From Bryobacterales bacterium (lineage in GTDB: Bacteria; Acidobacteriota; Terriglobia; Bryobacterales; Bryobacteraceae), in assembly GCA_003487005.1 (NCBI GenBank), contig DNFG01000156.1, positions 1 through 10,698 of the forward strand: a DNA stretch of 10,698 bases, written 5' to 3'. This document shows positions 6,210-10,698 of this stretch, piece by piece. The notes under the pieces were generated by a model. It made no database searches. It was given only the letters and a program-made list of their open reading frames with translations, and had not been told where the DNA came from. Made by a program: the position numbers and the translations under genes. The first letter of the stretch is position 1; each line of letters begins with the position of its first letter.

Positions 6210-9200
6210 TCAGAACCGCAGTTTGAGCACGAACTCGAAGACGCGAGGGTCGAGCGCGGTGGTGATGGCGCCGAAGCCCGGGGAGCCGTAACTGCCGTTC
6301 GGGTTGCCGAGCGGCGGGGTGTTGGTCACGTTGAATGCCTCGGCCCGGAACTCCGCGACAAGGCCCTCGCGCAGGATGAACGATTTGCCCACCATGACAT
6401 CGGCCGTCCGGTAGCCGGGGCCATGCACGGGATTGCGGCTGCTGTTGCCGATCGTAAACTGTGGCGCCTGAGCAAAGGCGGCGGTGTTGAACCAACGCCC
6501 GGTGGATCTCTCGGCCGTAGGAAGCACCGGATTCGCCACGCGGTTTGGCCGCTGAATCCCGAATCCGGCGAACGCATTCAGGTTGGTGGCCTGCATGACG
6601 GCGACCGGACTTCCCGACTGCAACCGGACCATACCCGTGACCTGCCATCCCCCGGCCAGCCATTCACGCCATCCGCCGAGCGGCATGGGGCGGCCCCGTC
6701 CAAACGGAAGCTCATGAACGAAGCCGCTGGAGATGTTGTGAGGAATGTTGCCGGTGGAGACATCTTTTTCCAGTCGCTTGTTATGACTGTCGGCCGCCTG
6801 GAAGTTCATCACCGGACCCGTCAGGATGGCCGAATCGAACACGGCACCAGCATCGTCAATCAGGCGCGAAAAGGTGTAGGAGGCTGTAAAAGTGAGACCG
6901 CCGCTGAACCGCTTTTCGATGCGCGCCTGGAATGAATGGTAGGTCGAGTGGCCAATGTTGTTGCGATACAAGGCGACGGTGATGAACCGGGGATAAGGGC
7001 GCAGCAGTTGCCCGCGGGCAATCGTGGGCATGCTGAGCGAGGTGTTCGGCGGAAGCTGCCCGAAGAGTGGATTGGGCACCTGTTGGGTCAGCGACGCCCC
7101 CAACGCAAGCTGCTCGACGGTGAGTTGATTCAGATTGACGTCCGGCACGCCCAACCGGGTGAGCTTCGAACCCAGGTAGCCGGCCTCGACGCTCCAGTCG
7201 CTTCCCCATGTCCGCTGCAGCATGAAGTTCCACTGCTGCGCGTATCCGCTGCCATTGTCGCGCTGGACCCCAAACACGCCCTGGCCCAGACCTGAGTCCG
7301 GTCCGGGGGACTGCAGGCGCACCGTTGGACCTTGGGCAAGAACGAACGCCGGCGTCAGATTGTCGAGGGACTGCTCGCCGAGCGTCTGTATAAAGGGGAA
7401 GAGCGGCGTGGTGAACGGTGTCGTGATACCGGCCTGTTCGATCCAAGTCAGGCCATACCCGGCGCGGAGAACAAACGCATCCGTGACGCGGAAGGCTACC
7501 CCCACGCGCGGCGCGAAGTTTGCTCTTTCGAGCTCCCGCGCCGATCGCGGTACTCCGTTCGCTCCCAGAAAATCGAGGCGTTGCGAATCGAGATTGAACA
7601 CCGCCGCCCGGTCGCCAGCGACGGTCGAAGGGAAGTTGAGCGTGTACCGGACGCCCAGGCTGAGTGCGAGACGGCGCGTGGCTTGCCAGTCGTCCTGCAG
7701 GAAGAACTCGCCGATGGCGGCGCGCGGTTTCAAAGTCTCGGGTTGGGCGTCGATGGAAAAGCGGCTGGTTTGCCCCAGCAGGAACGAGGCAAGGCTGTTG
7801 CCTGTCGAAGCCACCACCGAACCGGTCGGCGTGAGCCCGGCTGTGAAGACGTTCGTGAATCGGAAGTGCCCCGCCGGGCTGGGCGGCTGCAGGATGTCGA
7901 GGGTGGCAAGGCGGATATCCGCGCCGGCCTTCAGGCTGTGCCGCCCGTGAATCCAGGAAAAGGTGTCCACCAACTGAGTTACCGAAGTGCTGAACTGCGA
8001 GTTCGCGCTGGGCGGCGGGCCGATTTGCTGAAAGCCCACCACGTCAAACGTGGGTACCGTGTCAGAGAACGAAGTAGCAGGGATGTTGGGGATCAGCGTG
8101 ACCTGGCTGGCCGATTGGCCCGTGCGGAGCGACTCGCGTTCGAACCCGCGGCGCGTATAGCCGAAGCGCAGCAAATTCACAGCGGCGGACGTGACAGTCC
8201 AGCTATGCTCGGCGGCCAGGCTGCCGGCGCGCGTCAGTGTGTCCCCGATGACGCCCTCAGCCAGCGCGCCGCTCCCGTCGGGCAGAGGGCGCGTGGGCTT
8301 GCTGTCATCGCGCATGAACGAGTAGCGCGTGAAGAAGCGGTGGTTGGAGGAGAAGTAATGATCGATCCTGCCGTCGAGTTGATCCGCCGCGGTTGTGTTG
8401 TTGCCAATCCTGCGGTAATTGTTCGCGGAGGGCGTGGCTCCGGCCGCGTTCAACACGTTGGGCGCCGGATAGCGGGACAGCAGGTGGAGCGCCGCCCGGT
8501 CCATCCGGTTTGCGGGAATCGTGTTGGCGGGAAATGGCGACCGGGTGTAAACGCCACTCGCACCGCTCGTCGTGGCGGGATCGTAAATGGACATTCCGAA
8601 GACACCATCCCGTTCCTTCGGGACCGGTACCGTACTGATCCGCACCACACCCGTGTCGAGCCGCGTCCCCTGCCAATCGCCGAAATAGAAGGTCTTGTTT
8701 CGACGAATGGGCCCGCCCAGAATGAACCCATACTGGTTGCGCCGGAAGCGCGGCTTCGGCCCTGTTGCGGCGAACAGGTTGCGCGCATTCAGCCGCTCGT
8801 TGCGAAAAAACTCGAACAGCGTGCCGTGCAATTCATTCGAGCCGGACTTCTGGTTCACCATGATCACACCGCCGTTCGAACGGCCGTATTCGGCGGAATA
8901 GCTGTTGGTCTCGACGCGGAACTCCTCAATGGCGTCAATGACGGGATAATAGGCCACCTGCCCGGGTTCGGGTTGCAGAACGCTGATCCCGTCGTAAATG
9001 TACTCGCTCACCCGTGGCCGGCTGCCGTTGATCCTCGGCAGGACACTCCCGGGCGGCAAACTGACGCCCGGGGCCAGGGCGATGAGCGGTACGAAGTTCC
9101 GCCCGTCCAGAGGCAGCGTCACCACCTTCTCCTGTTCCACCACGAAGCCCACCGACCCCCGGCTCGTCTTCAGCAGATCCGGCGCCGCCGTGACCTCGAT

Positions 9201-9563
9201 CGCCTGTGTCGCCCCGGCCACCTCGAGTTCAAAATCCAGCGACAGACGGTCGCCCACTCGGAGGACGATCCCCTCGCGGCGGAACGGCGCGAACCCTTCG
9301 GCCATAATGTCGATCCGGTACTTCCCGGCGGAGAGTGCTAGGAAGTGGTACATTCCATCGATGCCCACGACGGATTGGCGTTTCTGCGTGTTGCTATGGC
9401 TATCCAAGGTCACGACCGCCGATGGTACCGTCCGGCCCATGGCATCGTGGACCGATCCATAGAGCTCAGCCTTCGTCGCTTGCGCCGGCTGCAACGGCAC
9501 AAGGCACACCGCGGCCCAAAGGAAACTGATGGCACGGCTGCGACTCGACTGACTCGTTTGCAC
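6210..9563 (-). CDS. Oar-like TonB-dependent receptor with carboxypeptidase-regulatory domain
   Basis: A 1117-residue outer-membrane receptor of the type greatly expanded in Acidobacteriota. Residues 1-29 are a signal peptide, ending PAQA and cleaved before T30 by the AxA rule. Residues about 30-115 are a carboxypeptidase-D regulatory-like beta-sandwich (ELYGSVHDAMGRTVPSAVVT and FLALSAGKYRIDIMAEGF). The plug domain spans about 120-245 (TLPLDGRNFVPLIALAPGVS, YIYDGIS and AEYGRSNGGVIMVNQKSGSN). The remainder is a beta barrel (GTLFEFFRNERLNARN, YGFILGGPIRRNKTFYFGDW and others), ending in an aromatic residue, LKLRF, as the assembly machinery requires. It should take up a large or scarce nutrient using TonB energy; similar proteins are linked to polysaccharides or peptides, but the ligand is unknown. 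The start is GTG at 9563; a TAA lies a few codons upstream in frame, so no earlier start exists. No Shine-Dalgarno is seen. The frame is intact. Confidence 0.95.
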   Translation of the reverse strand: MQTSQSSRSRAISFLWAAVCLVPLQPAQATKAELYGSVHDAMGRTVPSAVVTLDSHSNTQKRQSVVGIDGMYHFLALSAGKYRIDIMAEGFAPFRREGIVLRVGDRLSLDFELEVAGATQAIEVTAAPDLLKTSRGSVGFVVEQEKVVTLPLDGRNFVPLIALAPGVSLPPGSVLPRINGSRPRVSEYIYDGISVLQPEPGQVAYYPVIDAIEEFRVETNSYSAEYGRSNGGVIMVNQKSGSNELHGTLFEFFRNERLNARNLFAATGPKPRFRRNQYGFILGGPIRRNKTFYFGDWQGTRLDTGVVRISTVPVPKERDGVFGMSIYDPATTSGASGVYTRSPFPANTIPANRMDRAALHLLSRYPAPNVLNAAGATPSANNYRRIGNNTTAADQLDGRIDHYFSSNHRFFTRYSFMRDDSKPTRPLPDGSGALAEGVIGDTLTRAGSLAAEHSWTVTSAAVNLLRFGYTRRGFERESLRTGQSASQVTLIPNIPATSFSDTVPTFDVVGFQQIGPPPSANSQFSTSVTQLVDTFSWIHGRHSLKAGADIRLATLDILQPPSPAGHFRFTNVFTAGLTPTGSVVASTGNSLASFLLGQTSRFSIDAQPETLKPRAAIGEFFLQDDWQATRRLALSLGVRYTLNFPSTVAGDRAAVFNLDSQRLDFLGANGVPRSARELERANFAPRVGVAFRVTDAFVLRAGYGLTWIEQAGITTPFTTPLFPFIQTLGEQSLDNLTPAFVLAQGPTVRLQSPGPDSGLGQGVFGVQRDNGSGYAQQWNFMLQRTWGSDWSVEAGYLGSKLTRLGVPDVNLNQLTVEQLALGASLTQQVPNPLFGQLPPNTSLSMPTIARGQLLRPYPRFITVALYRNNIGHSTYHSFQARIEKRFSGGLTFTASYTFSRLIDDAGAVFDSAILTGPVMNFQAADSHNKRLEKDVSTGNIPHNISSGFVHELPFGRGRPMPLGGWREWLAGGWQVTGMVRLQSGSPVAVMQATNLNAFAGFGIQRPNRVANPVLPTAERSTGRWFNTAAFAQAPQFTIGNSSRNPVHGPGYRTADVMVGKSFILREGLVAEFRAEAFNVTNTPPLGNPNGSYGSPGFGAITTALDPRVFEFVLKLRF

Positions 9564-9667
9564 GTCGCCGTCATTTTACAACGACACACCAACTCTCCCC
9601 CCGGCCTCCTCAACCGCGATCCCACGCTTCCGGGCCCACTGGCGCCATCGAGTCAGACAGGAAGAGC

Positions 9668-9684
9668 CCCGTAGGCCTTACGGG
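9668..9684. repeat. Small hairpin CCCGTA/TACGGG
   Basis: CCCGTA (9668-9673), loop GGCCT, TACGGG (9679-9684): a perfect 6-base stem with a 5-base loop. It has no T-tract on either strand. It lies 27 bases before a second, larger hairpin in the same divergent region. It could be part of a regulatory site or simply a chance fold. Confidence 0.3.
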
Positions 9685-9710
9685 TGCGTGAGGTCTGAGT
9701 TCATCTTTCT

Positions 9711-9740
9711 GCCCGAAAGCGCCACATGCGCCTTTCGGGC
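9711..9740. repeat. Nine-base hairpin upstream of the RCC1 promoter
   Basis: GCCCGAAAG (9711-9719) pairs perfectly with CTTTCGGGC (9732-9740). Inside, CGC (9720-9722) pairs with GCG (9728-9730), leaving loop CACAT and one bulged C. Neither strand has a T-tract after it, so an intrinsic terminator is unlikely. It ends 13 bases before the TATAAT box and occupies the -35 region, so protein binding or DNA extrusion here could control the RCC1 gene. Confidence 0.5.
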
Positions 9741-9753
9741 CTGTATGTCAGAA

Positions 9754-9759
9754 TATAAT
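9754..9759 (+). promoter_or_regulatory. Consensus -10 box of the RCC1 gene
   Basis: TATAAT matches the sigma-70 -10 consensus exactly and lies 48 bases before the ATG at 9808, giving a leader of about 40 bases. The -35 position (about 9731-9736) falls in the right arm of the hairpin and reads CCTTTC, a poor match. This fits a promoter needing an activator, or a different housekeeping sigma preference. Confidence 0.5.
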
Positions 9760-9807
9760 GTCGTGCCGGCTTCTACATCTGTATCCTTTCGTATTCAATT
9801 TGGATTT

Positions 9808-10677
9808 ATGTCCCGTTTTGCTAATTCGATCTGTCATTTTTTGTTGGCCGCACCTTTGATCACCGCGCAGACGGGCGGGGCGGTCAAGCCGGTGGCGCTC
9901 GTGGCACCGGTGAATTCGAGCTTTGCGCTGGCCGAAGACGGCTCATTTTGGGCGTGGGGAGATACAGCGCTTCTGCCCAATCAGCCGGGCAAATCGCCCG
10001 CGAAGCTAACCGGGTTGCCGGCCTTCACGAAGATGGCGGCGAGCGACGGGCACGTGCTTGCGATTCAGGCCGGCGGGACGCTGTGGGCGTGGGGGCAGGG
10101 CCAGGACGGGCAACTGGGCGATGGGACGCGCGAGGACCGCGCGACGCCGGTGGAAGTCATTCTGGGGGGCTCACCGGCGGTATCCGTGGCGGCGGGCAGG
10201 GGCGTGAGCTTTGCCGTGGACGCGACGGGGGCGCTGTGGGCGTGGGGCCGGAACACTGACGGATACCTGGGGGATGGCAGCAGGCTGACTCGGGACCGTC
10301 CGGTGCTGGTGACGGGCTTGCTGGGGGTGGCGGCGGTGGCCGTGGGCGCGACTCACACGTTGGCGCGGTGCGTGGATGGGACGGTGTGGGCGTGGGGCGT
10401 GGGCGATGTGGGGCAATTGGGTCACGGCGCGTTTCAGGGGAGCCAGATGCCGGTACAGGTGAGCGGGTTGAGCGGAGTGATGGCGATTGCGGCGGGGGCC
10501 AGCCACAGCCTGGCGGTGAAGTCCGACGGCACGGTCTGGGCCTGGGGGAGCGGAGCGGAGGGCCGTTTGGGGGACGGACAGCAGGCAAACCGGTCAACGC
10601 CGGTGCAAGTGCAGACGCCGGGGGGGATGACGGCGGTGGCGGCGGGGGACAATTTCTCGCTGGCCCGGCGCAATGAC
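9808..10677 (+). CDS. Secreted RCC1-repeat (beta-propeller) protein, 3' end missing
   Basis: The 290 genuine residues comprise a short signal peptide (MSRFANSICHFLLAAPLITA, likely cleaved after A20) and a series of RCC1 repeats. WAWG marks each blade at 48-51, 93-96, 144-147, 194-197 and 244-247, a period of 50-51 residues after the first. Typical repeat lines are VAAG-xxHSLAVKSDGTVWAWG and GQLGDGT-xxx-TPVQV. RCC1 propellers usually have seven blades, so about two or more are missing. In bacteria such exported proteins are thought to bind partners or polymers outside the cell; no activity can be assigned. The ATG at 9808 is preferred over the upstream in-frame GTG (9688) and ATG because the signal peptide begins there and the TATAAT box lies between. 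The ribosome binding site is weak (TTGGA). The signal-peptide codons are AT-rich and the repeats extremely GC-rich. The apparent stop at 10696-10698 is in adapter sequence, so the true C terminus is unknown. Confidence 0.9.
9949..10677 (+). repeat. Tandem RCC1-coding repeats, about 150 bases each
   Basis: The codons for WAWG start at 9949, 10084, 10237, 10387 and 10537, so the last three intervals are 153, 150 and 150 bases. The DNA is also repetitive (TGGGCGTGGGG in most units) but diverged between copies. Such near-identical GC-rich units can break short-read assemblies, which may be why the contig ends here. Confidence 0.75.
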
Positions 10678-10698
10678 AGATCGGAAGAGCGCGTGTAG
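10678..10698 (+). other. Probable Illumina adapter remnant at the contig end
   Basis: The last 21 bases begin AGATCGGAAGAGCG, the 14-base start of the standard Illumina TruSeq adapter, then continue CGTGTAG. That equals the read-2-side adapter (…GAGCGTCGTGTAG) with a single T missing. In the RCC1 frame they encode RSEERV and a stop, which breaks the repeat pattern where a G-T-V-W-A-W-G blade is expected right after ND. This is therefore not genomic sequence. Confidence 0.88.

Larger units (their letters stand above)
9564..9807. other. Divergent promoter region between the TonB receptor and the RCC1 gene
   Basis: This 244-base region serves two genes transcribed away from each other. On the receptor side, minus-strand TAAAAT lies about 8 bases before the GTG start, with no matching -35. 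On the RCC1 side there are two hairpins (9668-9684 and 9711-9740) and a consensus TATAAT (9754-9759). A C-rich run at about 9590-9615 is a purine-rich GGAGG/GGGGGG tract on the other strand. The last 70 bases are notably AT-rich compared with the window. No protein-coding frame is evident. Confidence 0.55.

Noticed and set aside
5584..6291. Plus-strand 235-codon frame over the HTH regulator
   Set aside because: It is antisense to the regulator, which has conserved HTH and PBP-like motifs; His/Arg-rich noise.
6169..6663. N-terminal extension of the HTH regulator frame into the receptor gene (538 residues in total)
   Set aside because: The extra 165 residues overlap the receptor's C-terminal barrel, are low-complexity and have no domain. 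The HTH begins normally shortly after ATG 6168.
7332..9341. A 669-codon open frame on the plus strand, opposite the TonB receptor
   Set aside because: It is fully antisense to a gene with strong domain evidence. Its translation is rich in Arg, Gly, Ala and Pro without motifs, as expected for a shadow frame in GC-rich DNA.

Overview
The window is about 60% GC and looks like a stretch of an acidobacterial chromosome, most likely of the Solibacter/Bryobacter type. The best taxonomic clue is the very large Oar-like TonB-dependent receptor with an N-terminal carboxypeptidase-regulatory domain. A secreted RCC1-repeat protein fits the same picture. The assignment rests on family content only. The right end of the window carries what looks like Illumina adapter sequence, so this is probably the edge of a short-read contig.

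Layout, left to right. Positions 1-298 hold no recognisable gene. A membrane PAP2 phosphatase (299-1042, minus) follows, then a 273-base gap containing one clean palindrome. Next is a minus-strand redox pair: a zinc alcohol dehydrogenase of the YahK/cinnamyl-alcohol type (1316-2374), preceded upstream by a classical short-chain dehydrogenase (2458-3333). They are 83 bases apart and may be cotranscribed. A cupin gene diverges from the dehydrogenase (3453-3997, plus). It is split by a one-base deletion near 3657-3661.

The stretch 3998-4570 has no convincing gene. It contains an orphan Shine-Dalgarno plus ATG with a 15-codon reading frame, a 16-base palindrome and an unrecognised 80-residue frame. 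Directly after it, 4571-4979 (plus) is a decayed SnoaL/NTF2-like gene that can be read end to end once two nonsense codons and a one-base insertion are allowed for. None of the simple ORF calls shows it whole. The interval 3450-4980 therefore looks like a zone of gene decay next to intact oxidoreductases.

The right half is a minus-strand pair: the 1117-residue TonB-dependent receptor (6210-9563) and, 41 bases downstream, a one-component regulator joining an XRE-type helix-turn-helix to a periplasmic-binding-protein-like domain (5047-6168). The arrangement suggests, but does not prove, that the regulator senses something related to what the receptor imports. Diverging from the receptor is a secreted RCC1-repeat protein (9808 onward, plus), cut off by the contig end. 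The 244-base divergent region has two hairpins and a consensus TATAAT box.

I see no tRNA, rRNA, CRISPR array, transposase or phage gene. I did not find a clearly new biological system. The most informative observations are the hidden SnoaL pseudogene, the cupin frameshift, the altered structural-zinc site in the alcohol dehydrogenase, the receptor/regulator pairing and the adapter at the end.
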